Assembly (NCBI GenBank): GCA_026874595.1
Contig: CM049310.1
Location: 50,779,058 to 50,843,057 of the forward strand
Length of the DNA stretch: 64,000 bases
Source of the DNA: Sipunculus nudus
Lineage: Eukaryota > Annelida > Sipuncula > Golfingiida > Sipunculidae
Reading direction: 5' to 3'
Position 1 is the stretch's first letter, and every line of letters starts with the position of its first letter. Position numbers and translations under genes: made by a program. The notes below the pieces were generated by a model. The model had not been told where the DNA came from and ran no database searches. It saw only the letters and a list, made by a program, of their open reading frames with translations. Shown one piece after another: positions 50,181-62,421 of this stretch.

Positions 50181-50508
50181 CAGGAAAACATCATTCTGAT
50201 TAATGACCATTCAACTATTTACCCTTAAATGAAAACGTTTATAAAAGAAGCATGAAACAAAGAAACATATTGCTGATACAAATGATTTCCCTTTGTGACA
50301 ATATATTCTAATACACACTGTGAAATCAAACAGCATGAACACACTGTAATGAAAAGCCTCTCGGCTTCTATCGTAATTTGTAAACATCACAGCACGCCTC
50401 TCCATTAGTCCTAGAAGCGAGGTTAACAAGACATTATGAGATCCTGTTTAGATGCCTATCTGACTAACAGGCGGGGTCGTCTCTGAGGTTACGACGATAT
50501 ATAAAGGG

Positions 50509-50556
50509 CTCTCTCTCTCTCTATATATATGTGTGTGTGTGTGTGTGTATATATAA
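50509..50556 (+). repeat. compound (CT)n(AT)n(GT)n microsatellite
   Basis: CT, AT and GT tracts follow each other without gaps and end in a short TATATATAA. Confidence 0.9.
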
Positions 50557-50589
50557 CATTGATAATAACCGACAACATTGGCATTTTGG

Positions 50590-50593
<4 letters not shown>

Positions 50594-50629
<36 letters not shown>
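50594..50629. repeat. (AT)n microsatellite
   Basis: A 36-bp AT tract begins immediately after a stray minisatellite unit. Confidence 0.95.
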
Positions 50630-50631
<2 letters not shown>

Positions 50632-52520
50632 AACCAATAACATATGCACCCATTTAATTTATAGTGTGAATCAGCATTTATTTGACTGCATTTAGAGTTG
50701 ACCCAAATTGTTAATTTAGGTACAGATACGGAAAATATTCAAATATTTAGGTCTTTTACATTCCAAAGAAAACAATTGTGAGCAAAACGAGATATCGAAC
50801 ATAAAATAACCCAACGTGATGCTTTTGTTCAATATAAATTATAAGTAACAATTGATGGAATGAAATGCCATATAAGTCCCAAAGCGGAATGTCTCAACCT
50901 AACATGAAACACACTGAAAGATTTACTGTAACAGACATGCTGAATATGATACTGTTTTGCACTCTGTTATTATTTAAACCTCTAAGCTGTAGTGAGTTTA
51001 ATCAATGGTTATAATAATAAAGTGAATTATCCCCAAATGGGACAGAATTGAAGTATTTTTTTTATTCTATATATTTAAAGGATTATGAGATTACATCAAG
51101 GAAAAATGCTATTCCATTTACTTCTGGAGAGAACAATATATTACAGAATTTATGCGGCGATACTGATTATGTGCATGTGTGATAATATTCACTTAAAAAT
51201 TAACCAGGTCATCGGTTTGATTCTGATAAGTTCTTACATGAATAGACACCCGCGGATATAAGTTTCAACTAATGAAATATTTGTTATGGTATTTGTAAAG
51301 TAAAACAGAATTAATACAGAATGTCAATCTTATCAGAGGTATTTCATCAGCACACTCATACGTAATGAATATTGATTCATGATTTGTTATGCCAGTATAA
51401 ATATTAAAATATGAGTGCAAATTTTGATTTTTGCAAATGGGTATCAAATAAACCTTATCCCTCCACTGGAAGGTAACTAAAAGTCTCGAGTATATATTAA
51501 ATCGGCACCTTTGTTGCCACAGTCCTTCCTATGGATCTATAAATAAACCCCCGCGGGATTACTTACGCTCACAATCGTTATTTCACACCGAGGAACTGAT
51601 TAATTCAACTATATGTGTGAAAACACTGACAAGTCACTGCAAGACTGCAAGAAACATATGGTTTCCATGGATACCATTTGCTGATTGAATTAACATCAAA
51701 CGGCGTTTTTCTCCCAGGATCAACTTACGTGGCCAGTTGTAATAACTTAGTTACCTGGAAGTGCGTCACGTTGTGACATTTTCTAGATCCCATCTGCTTA
51801 CAGCTAATGAGAACTTTAAAACCCTTCATTCGCTGGGCATATCGTACACTCACCCGGTGAAACACAACGGATAATTAACTAAACATAAAATCTCTAGCTT
51901 GTTACTTTTGTATATATCACACATGCTACCGAATAAAAGATGACCTGTAAAAGAGGGGAAAAATAAGTATATATCTACCTGCTTATTCCGGGTCCGGCTG
52001 GAACACAGTAACCAGGAGCATTATATGAATTGTCTCAACTTATCACAGGTTGTCTGCAGGTGGTCTTTGACTGGTTCCAAATAAGTGACTGTCAAACATA
52101 GTGATTTATTTATGTTGTATGCAAATTTTTTATATGGCCAGGTATTCCTCTGAACATACAAACAACTGTTATTCCAATAATTATTATTCACTGGTAAAAC
52201 CTCCTTTTACAGACCTTGGAATGTATTTTATAACAGACAATCAATAGAGCAGCATTATTGTTATTCGGATTCTGTAATGCTGCAATAAACTGGAAGCCGT
52301 TAGCTGCAAATGTACACTTGGTCGCGCTCTTATAAGTCTTCAACCGAAGCCTAAGACATGAATATCTATACTCTCACAAATATTCAATTCCGTCCCAGTT
52401 GGTTACCAGTGCTCTGGTTATAGTGTGCTCTCGATCACACATTTATCTCCAAATTCTTTGTAACAGGTTTGAGATTTCAGTTTACCTTCGAAATAACCAT
52501 TTCTGTACTTCTACCTATAT
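50630..52520. other. no gene recognised
   Basis: AT-rich DNA with one minus-strand frame at 51265-51447 that has no features. I see no repeats or RNA genes. Confidence 0.6.
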
Positions 52521-52529
52521 CCAAGACAG

Positions 52530-52718
52530 TTAACCTGCGCGTGTTGTTGTTTTTCTACGACTAAACAGCAACTTTACTGACGCGGTCATGAGAGCGGAGA
52601 GCTGCATGCTTGCTCGCATGCTGCTGTGAGCAGTCGGCCCGCTCCAGCCCGCTTTCTGACAGCTGCTCAAGTCGTCGACTAGCGTCAGACGGGCCTGATT
52701 AACATGCTGCCGAAACAC
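52530..52718 (-). promoter_or_regulatory. GC- and CpG-richer island with anonymous minus-strand frame
   Basis: About 190 bp stand out as richer in GC and CpG than the surroundings, with repeated AGCATGC and GCATGC words, CAGCTGTC (an E-box) and GTCGACTAGCGTC. A minus-strand frame of 62 codons covers it. Its middle, MRASMQLSALMTASVKLLF, looks weakly like a signal peptide but is followed by a basic tail and a stop. It could be a promoter or first exon on the minus strand. Confidence is low because there is no second line of evidence. Confidence 0.2.
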
Positions 52719-52719
52719 G

Positions 52720-53609
52720 TGCTTAATTTATAAGCCTTCTCCAGCAGTCGGTACATGTCCCAAGTATTGTTTCCACTTTTTCTTCCACCATTTTATACTT
52801 CACCGCGGATTACCTAACAATAACATATGGTATATACCGATGAATATTGTATCAGCTGATGATTTCAGGTATTAGAACCTTTTGAATGTTACCTAATACA
52901 CGTATTTGTTTAAGTGTATTTATTTTTAACCTGGGATTCCGTTCCGCTGGTTCTTCTGGCCCACCACACGCAGGAGCCGAACACATGACAAATGCCATCC
53001 ACTGGAGAAGTCTCTTTTGGAGACGAAATGGTGTTCCAAGGCCTGATGTGTGGTACAGATGAGGACATTTCTCCATGGGTTTTGCATCCAGGTAAAAAAG
53101 GTAATACCGAGGGGCTCCTTACTCTGACCAGCTGTCAGGGTGTTATTAAATAATCCTTATTTTCTTGTCCCTATAAAACATTGCCTAAATACGCCAACGC
53201 CCAAAGGCACTAGCGACAGCTCTTCTGCAATCCTGCTGTAAATGAGTTTGGAATAAAACCTTACTTCCAAGGATCATTCATCTCTGAAATTCTAATACTG
53301 TGCACTAAAATTTGAAAGCTTTTGGGATCCGGGCATGCACCCAACAGTAGGCTGTAAAATTGGAAAGATTCCTCAGGAGACTGCCATAGCTACGAGACCA
53401 GATAAAGTAATATACAGCCGATCTGTGAAGTCACTTGTGTACCGTTTGTCTGAAAGGGTATTTTCCGACCGGCCAGTTTGTTTGTTTATCTCCAACGGCT
53501 TAGAAGACGCACAAAGATGTACTTACTAAGTATTCGTACGTAGTATTCGGTGGATGCTTACCAAGCATGCATATGGAACATAGCTAAGTGCATTTTTCCC
53601 ACGTGGTCA

Positions 53610-53617
<8 letters not shown>
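52720..53617. other. unassigned; one ATG frame
   Basis: A plus-strand ATG frame at 53335-53529 encodes 64 residues (begins MHPTVGCKIGKIPQ) of ordinary composition with no known domain. A minus-strand frame at 52852-53076 is equally anonymous. Neither has supporting splice or poly(A) signals that I could confirm. Confidence 0.4.
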
Positions 53618-53677
<60 letters not shown>

Positions 53678-53717
53678 ATTTATATTTATATATATTCATA
53701 TATATATAAATATATAT
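53618..53717. repeat. (AT)n with (GT)n and degenerate TATA tail
   Basis: A pure AT tract of about 52 bp is followed by TGTGTGTATT and then imperfect TATATTTATATATATTC repeats. Plus-strand frame 53550-53747 passes through it and is an Ile-Tyr artefact. Confidence 0.95.
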
Positions 53718-56700
53718 AATCTGAATATTCAGGGAATTGGTCATTGATTGAGAGTTTAAGGGAAACCTTTTATTGGGAGATTAAAATACAAGTAATCAAC
53801 TTTCTTCGTTTAAAAAAACCTTGAACCCACTGGATACAAAAATCTTTGAATGATTGTAGAAAAAAGCGGTGACGGAGAATTTTATTAATAATGATGGAAA
53901 TGTTATTAATTAATATTAACATTTTTGACGGCAGCTTATATATATTTTTCACAATATATAAAAAATGATTGTATTTTACGTTCTGTACACGGTCACCATA
54001 TTGTAAAAATAAACAAAAAAAGCACCGATCCCTCGACGCACAGACTGTTCGTATTGTTTATACCCATATGTTTATAACATTCGGGACAAGCTAAATTGGC
54101 TAAAGATCGTAATCCAAATGGGTTTAACAATGATATGTAGAGAAAAACCAGAGGATATCAGAATATTGCAAATAACTGAATATTGCGTTGATTTACATGC
54201 TCATGCCAATAGTAACTAATGCCTTTTCAACTTCCGCAACTGTGCTTAGACATAGACACAGACTTGTTTTATTTCTCACCCATTTTTAACAGGTACATGA
54301 GTACTCAGATACATTAATATTTGTATGGTTGCAGTATGCTCGGTGTTAAATAAAAACTAACAAAATATATCACAATTTGTGGGAGACGAATTATATGATT
54401 CAAAAGTCAACTACCGTTTCTTTCTATTTGTCCACGTGAGCACGTGAACCGTGTTTACAAACAGCTTGTTGCTAAACAAACTCGTACGTCCGTCACAGGG
54501 GTGTAATAAGCACTTTTCTTTGCAGAACATACCTAGGGTTCATTCACATTGTTACAGGTGCCCCTTTTTTATTGTGTGCAGCGGTCTTACAGATGATTGT
54601 GTTATTGTGCACACGGATGTTCTATTTATTGTTTGTGTGCCACGCGTAGCTCGTGTTGTGGCGGCGTCGCCTGGCCGGATGTTACAGGCTCGGTTTAATC
54701 CGCATTGGTTGAACCCTAGATACACAGCGTTCTTTGTTCTGGTATGTTCTTTGAACGTGTGTACTGTTTTAGATTCTTTAGGATGTTCGAGCAATTTAAG
54801 GTTCTCGGCTGGAGGTGAAAAATTATTTATAGGGGGCTGTGTTTTTTAGAGCCAAGAGAGAGGCGAGAAATTATTCCAGCCAACACAGAAGCGTGTATGT
54901 CAGTTGGTTGGACCTATTCCGATAAGTGGGGCAATTATAGATTTTCTTCAGATTTTCTTCTGGATTTTGTGACGGATCTTATTTGGTCTTTAGTTACTTT
55001 CTGGATTGTTACAAGATCTATATATTGGACTGTTATTCTTCGAGAGAATTTGTGTTAACTTTTCACCATACTTATACATTTTTAAGGACTCATCGCTGTG
55101 ACAGTGGTGGTATCCAGGTACTGTGCACTTTTTTATTTTACTGTTTGATTGTATTGATTTGTTGTTATACTGCTGTTATACTGTGTAATTGTATTGATTT
55201 AGTGTATTGTAATGTTAGGGTTGTTTTAAGAATATAGTATAGTTATTTATTAACAAAAAACACTGACTTCTTTATTCATTCCTCTAGACATTTCACGCTG
55301 GATAGTGTTACAGAATCTTGATTTTTTTTTCTCCATAACAAAATTTATGTTCATCACGCATACGTGATCTGTTGATATTAGGTTCCGTAACAACATGTAC
55401 CCAGAGAAAACCAGAAAACACATAAATTCGACAAACATGACGGGTGAATAGGTGGCTTTACACTTTACCTTGGCATGAGAATATGGATTTAGCCATTTGT
55501 ACCTATTAGGCAGTATATCGCTCATATTTCATTATACCCAGATGAATCAAGATGGTGTAATATTCATATATCAAAATGTTGGCCTTTCTGCAAATTGAGT
55601 CAGACGGTATAGCACTTGGTGGTGAAATATGAGATGCCAGTTTAGCTTAGGACGAAACGGGTACCTGGGAACCCTGGAGCCGGCTTTAGGCTCATGTTGA
55701 GAAAATAGACCTTAAAGTGCTTAAAAAGAAGCTATTTAAATTGATATTCTGAGTAAAAATGATAAAATACATCCGTTTAAGAAGTTTATCTTATTTTGCA
55801 TCCATCTTCATCGCAGGCAAGGGTCAGTATTACCAGGTCAGCTCCATTTAAGGTACTAGAAATTGTTTTATAACTTTAAATATCAATAGTTTCAGGTTTC
55901 TCTAAGAAAACGAGTAATACGAAACTGAAAGAACTTGGGAAAGCGCTGTTCAGCAGAACTGTAATTCCCCATATCCTGATGCATTCTCTCAGAAATCCAT
56001 GCGCACTCTTGATGTAATTATCATAAAATTTCCAATATTCTTCCTAATGTTAGAAAATCTTTAAAATCATAAAACAAGTTAATGTGAAGCTTCATTTAAT
56101 TTGTGGCCGGTTCAATTAAACTGTGATTATAGCATTGATCATTCAAACGGTTTCATTTACCAGATTGTGCTGACATTTGGTAAATAGTTAATGAAACCGA
56201 AATTGAAGTCTCCTAAGCCGTAAAGAGACCCTGATGGTAATTTTTATATTATTTTTATTTTTATATAAATAAACACCGTACATATTTCATCTTACTGGGG
56301 TCACAAGAGGTTATTGTAGAAACAATACAGGGAAAAACGAAATATAGAAGTACCCCGAAGAAATAAAATGTATAATTATTAAGACACAATACTGAAAAGG
56401 AAAGCGACCAAAATAACTAGATGCGTGCATAATAAAATTTCTATGTGACCGTTGGTGCCCACGACATATAGTTAAAACTTGTGTTTCCCCAGGGTATCTG
56501 TCAGGGAGAGCCAAGGTTTGTAAAGAATTAAGAAGATGAAATATTATTCCAGTTCGATCGTTAATTATTGTTCCAGCAATATTTAATTATGGCTATATTC
56601 ATGTTTGGCGACACTAATGGATTTCCTGCTGTAAAAAAAAGTTCTCATTGTGAAGGAAACTTGAACAGCCTGATTGAATAACCAAGCACGAATACTTCAA

Positions 56701-58420
56701 TACCTTGAGAATTGTCAGATTCTATTGTTGCTTAGAATAGTAATACCTATCTCACAATGCGATACTGATTGTGAAATAATTGTCACGACAGGACATATAA
56801 CAATTTGTTTTATCCAGAATTATACACGTATTTCTCTTATGTTTGTAAATAAAAACAAAATAACTGGCACCATTAAACAGCATTCATACCTTTAATGTTC
56901 TTACATATATATTTTAATATTAATTAACTTACAATCAGTGTGTAATCGTCTAGATTCTCCGTATCCTAACACCTTTAACCATTTTAAGACGGATTCGAAA
57001 CGGTTTGTTCGTTCACTCAAGAGTTTAATTCGTTTTCCATTCAGGAGGTGGAGTTCAGACGTATTCTTAATGTTGATCAATATGGTTTGTATCTGACCTC
57101 TTGTAAGCTCTCTAACCGTTTTGCACACGTCACAGTGCATGCGCAACTGCTGTGTTTACACATATGCTGCTCCGCATAACAGCTAGAAAAGAGCACCGTG
57201 TGTGGAAGGGATAGATTCCCCACTTAAGTTTAATATAAATATATACCATATTATGATCGGCCTCCTATTTTCATATATGTTAACTACGCAGACTACAATG
57301 GTTATGCGCTCGAAGATGAAAAAAAAGGAACTGTGTTTTCTATACTGACATATGACAACAGACCTTGGCTGCAATAATGTTAATAAAACCATTATCCGTA
57401 GAATGCAGTTCCACATGTGATCGAACCTTACAGGAAATGAGTCATCCAAGATGAATCGACACCAAAGTCACTTGAGGACTGTGGTCTTTCTGCGATGATA
57501 ATATGAAATACCCCTCTGATAATTATTTTAAATCGCTAATGTACCAAAAATATCAGTAATATCAGTATGGTTAACTTTTGTGAATATTTGTGTATACGTG
57601 TGTTTGTATGGTTTATTCATTGCGTGGTTTGTGTACACATTTAGCAGAATGGTTAACGTCAGTGATTGATTTAGGGTATGTGTGTACCTGTATGATTCAC
57701 CTTAGCGACAGAGTGTGTATACGTGTATGTGTATGGTTCGTTTTATCTTTCAAAATCAAACTCAAGGCGGTAGAATCAACTATTCTAACACAATTAAGAT
57801 AGGACTAGACATCTGCGCGTCGGGATCTTATTTATGTCCCAGAGAAGATACTTAGATTTTGTCTTCTCCAATTTTAATGACACTTTTTCCCTGGTTCTCT
57901 TACCCACTGACAGCAGAGAGAATTCAGTTCACGTATTGAATACGGAAAGATAAAGTTTTATTAGAGCTTAGGCTGAAGGAAATGTCATCACACATTCGGG
58001 ACGTTAAGCATACATCTGCCGGCAGCTGAGGCCTGCTTAGCCCTTTTCTAAAGGGTAAAGGTTCCTTTCGAGAATTCGAATTGAGATTGTAAAAGTGTTT
58101 TCTTTCTATACAGCTTCCAGCCCTGAAAAACATCTGGTAATGTGTGTTTACTTAGCTTGACCAGATTCAAACAAAAATATACACCTTAAATATATTTTAG
58201 AAAATAGAAATGGTTTCTCCACCCAAAATATGTTATAAATATGTCTGAATAGACCTGTAGTTAGGTGCATTCAGTTAAACAACGGAAGGCTCATAAGGCT
58301 CTTACAGTGTACAGAGGCCTAATGCAGGTATGATTTCTGTAGAAAACCAACAAAAATATTTTTCTGGAAAATATATATACCAGTAGTATAGCATGATATA
58401 TGGAGCGCCTTTCAAGGGAT

Positions 58421-58422
<2 letters not shown>
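53718..58422. other. no gene established
   Basis: The largest frame, 54451-54849, starts at GTG and has an antisense frame opposite it, so I do not call a gene. A T/G-rich stretch near 55120-55240 gives Cys/Val/Ile-rich codons only. Frames at 55250-55525, 56901-57146, 57183-57449 and 57590-57802 are anonymous. The hairpin at 56149-56198 is listed separately. Confidence 0.5.
56149..56198. other. inverted repeat forming a bulged hairpin
   Basis: GGTTTCATTTACCA at 56149-56162 pairs with TGGTAA (56178-56183) and ATGAAACC (56191-56198). This makes 14 paired positions with a 7-base bulge on the right arm and a 15-base loop. It is too short for a typical animal microRNA precursor. It may be a TIR remnant. 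Confidence 0.55.

Positions 58423-58486
<64 letters not shown>
58423..58486. repeat. (AT)n microsatellite
   Basis: A pure 64-bp AT tract. Frames on both strands crossing it (58291-58597) consist of Ile-Tyr repeats and are not genes. Confidence 0.97.
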
Positions 58487-58488
<2 letters not shown>

Positions 58489-58489
58489 A

Positions 58490-60232
58490 ATATCCGTACT
58501 GTTATACAGCAAATACTTATATTTGATGATAGAAATATTCTTTTTTTATACTTGTATTTTACTTTGTGAAACAATTGCTAGAGTACACAAAGAGTAAGAT
58601 TTTGTTCTTAATACACTAAATACAATATCAACGAATAAAAAGGATTAATACTGGAAAACTGGATTTTTATAAACAACTATAAATGTTTGTTTATGACGGG
58701 TGTCCTGATAGCTGCAGCCAAAGTGACATGTGATGCTAACAACACAAACATAATGTACCGGATAAGCCGGAGGAACATGTCTAGTTTACTTTAGCCAAAC
58801 GGAAGCAAGGCTTCAGAAAACATTCCGATTCTGGCAGGTTTGTACAAGTTTGCAGGTCACGTCTCTGGGATAAACAGGACTAATTGTACTTTGCTGTTCA
58901 CATTCTATGTTTCATCTGATTCAGTGATGCGTTACAGACATGTGCAGCTTAATGGAGGCTGACAGTTTTCCCGGAGTTCTTTGATACAGACCCGGTGAAG
59001 CGTGCAACAGCACATGACACGGACACGGGACCTCCGTGCCAACGCAGCCAGAGCGAACAACAACTTTTGTCGTTTATGGTCCTGGCTTAATTCAAAAGGA
59101 ATAATTAATGCTGCACCCCGGAGTTGCAATTAGGTAAAATGTCTCCATTCTGTTGAATCATAGGCAGATGCGATAAAAAAGATTAACCAATGAATTGTTC
59201 AGAATGCATTTGAAAAGCTATTTGATGCTGGTACAATGGACTCTACGGGCATTTAACGAAGAATTTAAATAGAGTGTTGTATAAACAACCTGCTTTGTGA
59301 GGAACTGAACCTGAATGCGAAGTATACATGAAAATATATGAAGCTAAGCGGGTCGAGGCCGCGTAATTGATTGTCAATCTAAGACATGAATAAGTAACTA
59401 GGAATTATAAAAATGTGTCACAATTTGTTCCCTTACTTAATAAAATTTCCCAGCGTCATCTGCGCCTCACTTAACGAGATCATTTGACAAAGAACTGAGT
59501 TTTCCATTAATAACCGCCATGACACCTTCGTTTATAAGAAGGAAAGATGCAGATGAAATTCGACTTGGAAAATAAGGATCCCCAGTCTAAATCTTCCAAA
59601 TATCGACCGAACCAAACGGAGTAAATATTTGGTATATTTAGAGTTCTTGAGATTAGCTGTATAATAATTCAAGTCCTCTATATAGCAACCCAAAAATTTC
59701 TATGAGTTATCAATTATACTCCTTTCACATGAAATGGTTTTAAAACAATGCTGACAACGGAAATAAATGTTAAAGGGTTCCCGAACGGTTTCTGGGTTCA
59801 TAAAGCAATTAGGACGAATCGTTTGCAGTTACAACAAAATTAAACTCGTTAATTTAACGTGTGCCACTGTAAGTTTTCACGGGATAAAAAGTGAAATAAT
59901 TTTTGTTTCCCTTTGCTTCATGGAATGTTTGTTTTATGTGTTTGACTGCCATATGATACCGTCTGCGCCTCTGAAATAGTTTGAGAACAAAATATTGAAA
60001 GCATATTTCAGAGATCAAGACTGAGAAAATGATACCAGACGTTCAAAACTGTTATTACATTAATAAAATCTTACAGTTAAAACATCATTGCCGTCAAAGC
60101 ATGTTTTATTATAAACACGGCTGTATCTGTATCAGTTGTCTTTAATACACGCTGATAACATGGTTAACACAAGCAATAACAGATGACACACATAAAGACA
60201 CTGTGCATTGAGTGGAAAAGATGTAAAAGTAT
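58490..60232. other. no gene recognised
   Basis: Unique AT-rich DNA with two anonymous short frames (58932-59129 on minus, 59767-59979 on plus). The plus-strand frame starts at ATG, and its middle and end are Cys/Phe/Val-rich. Confidence 0.55.
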
Positions 60233-60279
60233 TATATGTATGTATGTATGTATGTATATATATATATATATATATATAT
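60233..60279. repeat. compound (TATG)n(TA)n microsatellite
   Basis: About four to five TATG units pass into a TA tract. Confidence 0.95.
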
Positions 60280-60456
60280 TCTAAATATTCATTGGTTTTT
60301 GCTAAACTTGATGACAGAGTGTCAATGGCTGGCAAGAGCATTTCTATGTTATATAGAATGAACTCAACTAAGTTTTAAGGCATTACATTACACTTATTAG
60401 TTTCGTACCACATGCACAGGGCGTGAGGCGCTCTTCAGATGATGTAACATATATAT

Positions 60457-60888
60457 TGTTACGGTATGACATAAAAGCGGACCGAACTGTCTTGCTATGG
60501 AAGCTTGCTTTGTTAGCAGAGCGGTTGGTACGCCGGACTTGTGCGCCACCAACATGGGTTCAGATCCGGGATGGGCTCAATATTTTTCCCTGAACAATTT
60601 CTCATTCGTAACCAGATGGGGGCTCGTTCTACGTGACGGTAAACTTTGTGGCCCAGGGAATAAGCTCGCCAAAGTATGACTCCTGGGAAAATTAGTCTTG
60701 TTCTGATAGCAGAACGCTCTCAAGAGGGGTTATGTTACGGAGTGACATAAAAAGCGGACCGAATTGGTTCACTAGGGAAGCTTGCTTTGCTAGCGAAGCG
60801 GTTGGTACACCGGATTTGTGAGCCACCAACATGGGTTCGAATCCGGGATCGGCCCAATGTTTTTCCCTGAAAAATTTGTCTTCGTAAC
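60457..60888 (+). mobile_element. tRNA-derived SINE, two tandem copies
   Basis: Two homologous units start with TGTTACGG at 60457 and 60733, 276 bp apart. Each has TGACATAAAA, AGCGGACCGAA, GAAGCTTGCTTTG, and then the tRNA-like part: TAGCGAAGCGGTTGGTA (A-box region), CACCAACATGGG and GGTTCGAATCC (a perfect B-box in copy 2; copy 1 has GGTTCAGATCC). TTTTTCCCTGAA follows. The anticodon stem does not pair properly, so neither is a working tRNA gene. Copy 1 has about 110 bp of tail before copy 2, while copy 2 ends near a TATATATAG. A plus-strand frame (60497-60679) and a minus-strand frame (60692-60907) are translations of the SINE. Confidence 0.82.
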
Positions 60889-60961
60889 TATATATAGTTA
60901 ATGACACAAAGATAATTGAGGAAGAAATGAAATCATTGAAGAGTATAGAAGAAAAGTGTAG

Positions 60962-60963
<2 letters not shown>

Positions 60964-60995
<32 letters not shown>
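60964..60995. repeat. (AT)n microsatellite
   Basis: A 32-bp AT tract about 75 bp beyond the second SINE copy. Confidence 0.95.
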
Positions 60996-60997
<2 letters not shown>

Positions 60998-60999
60998 TA

Positions 61000-61880
61000 A
61001 CATATTAACAAACACACCAGTGTCATTCAGGCTGTTCAGAATTTATATTGTACCCCCATGGGACATTCATGTAACCATGTTACCTTAGCTGACACTGCCA
61101 ATTTGATTTTCTCGATTAAATTTTTATACAACTAATTCCAAAGGCCCGAGTTTCAAAGCCAAACGGTAATGCTATTTCTTATGTGAATTTTCATGTGGCC
61201 AGACCTAAAACGAGGTGAAATCGATGAATGATGTAATAATGTTACATCTCACACGCCCTTGTTTATTTCTCATAGTTGCTTGAAACCGCCCATGAGGGCG
61301 CCCATTTTGCGTGCACACTAAAACCCGGGTGATACAGGTCGCATACCGAAATTATGGGCCCCTGGTGAAGACAAAACACTAGTTACCAACACTATATTCA
61401 CTTTTTAATCAGACGGTGTTCTCATTTTGTGTCTGTTTATTCTGGTTCCCAATCGACATATATTTGATAGAAAAATAACGCGAAAAAACAAATAACATGG
61501 GCAGTAAACCGGAGCAAAGTACTATATAACATCCCCCTGGATCGAGTAGTTAGCCCACATTTTGTCATTTAAGTGGACCTGTGGGGCACCACTGACAAGA
61601 TGGCCAAATATAGAAGCAATCACGATTAGAAATCTCGTCATGAAAACATTATAATGGTTTTTAAATCACCGGGAAAAAGGGAACGTATTACGCATGCAAT
61701 AGGAAGTTAGTGATTATTAAAAATCAAATGCTTTTTATCGGGCTAAACCCATGCGAGCCTTTCCTTATAGCTTTCCAATTTAAATAAAAATTGAACAGTT
61801 TACTGAAACGTATAATTTAAGTTAAGTTCCGACCCGCCAGAGCCCATTCCGTTTTGGATGGGCCGTAGCCATGGGCTTAT
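61000..61880. other. no gene recognised
   Basis: Unique sequence with a CAAGATGGCCAAATATAG stretch near 61597-61613, which combines a YY1-like core and a one-mismatch CArG (SRF) box. No open frame worth keeping. Confidence 0.5.
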
Positions 61881-61896
61881 CCGGTGTGAAGCGTTC

Positions 61897-61946
61897 ATTA
61901 ATTACAAACTCCCCCGGCTGCCATCATGAAATGGAATGTTCATTAA
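61897..61946 (+). promoter_or_regulatory. candidate enhancer core: homeodomain and TEAD motifs
   Basis: ATTAATTA at 61897-61904 is a palindromic homeodomain site, and GGAATG at 61933-61938 is the TEAD/Scalloped core, followed at once by TTCATTAA. The block sits in a GC-balanced stretch from about 61830 to 62090, covered by overlapping anonymous minus-strand frames. A developmental enhancer is plausible but unproven. Confidence 0.25.
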
Positions 61947-62421
61947 CCTCTGTTGACCCTGCTGAAAACATTCATCACCCTGCCTGGATAGTACTCGGCT
62001 ACTGATACAGTGAGTGATAGCTTGAAGGTAAACCCGGCCTTGGAACGGCCTCCTGTATACTCCAACCAGGTGGAGAGTGCACACGGGTGTAAAGAGTTTC
62101 GAAGTTCCCTGTTTATGTTTGCGCTATAGACAATTTTGTTTGTGAAACACCACAGATATATTTCTATCCCTTTCGTTAATATAATAAGCAAAAGCTACAT
62201 TGGGTCATTTTTACAAGGTTACTGAAAATAGCATATTATTAATACATTTCACTAATATATGGTACACTTTTGATTATAAATGTAAGTCAAGCGTTTATTA
62301 CAGATTGATCCATGAGCTGAAGTCAACATGTTGGACTGTATTAAGACGTGAAATAATCACGTGCCAAGATTTACATGTCATCACTAGAACTTTCAAAATG
62401 AAGGTTCTCTATGTGCGTTGA

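Noticed and set aside
54451-54849. 132-codon frame considered as a gene
   Set aside because: It starts at GTG, has an antisense frame of 80 codons across it, and shows no domain, splice signal or homology I recognise.
57004-57014. TTTGTTCGTTC resembles the start of microRNA miR-375
   Set aside because: The match ends after 11 bases and neither flank contains a complementary arm, so no precursor hairpin can form.
58291-58597. Open frames on both strands with long Ile-Tyr repeats
   Set aside because: They are translations of the (AT)n tract; the same applies to frames across the arrays near 13.0, 14.1, 26.4, 37.8 and 53.6 kb.
60497-60907. Possible functional tRNA genes
   Set aside because: A- and B-box-like sequences are present but the anticodon stem does not pair and the units are duplicated with non-tRNA flanks, so they are SINE copies.
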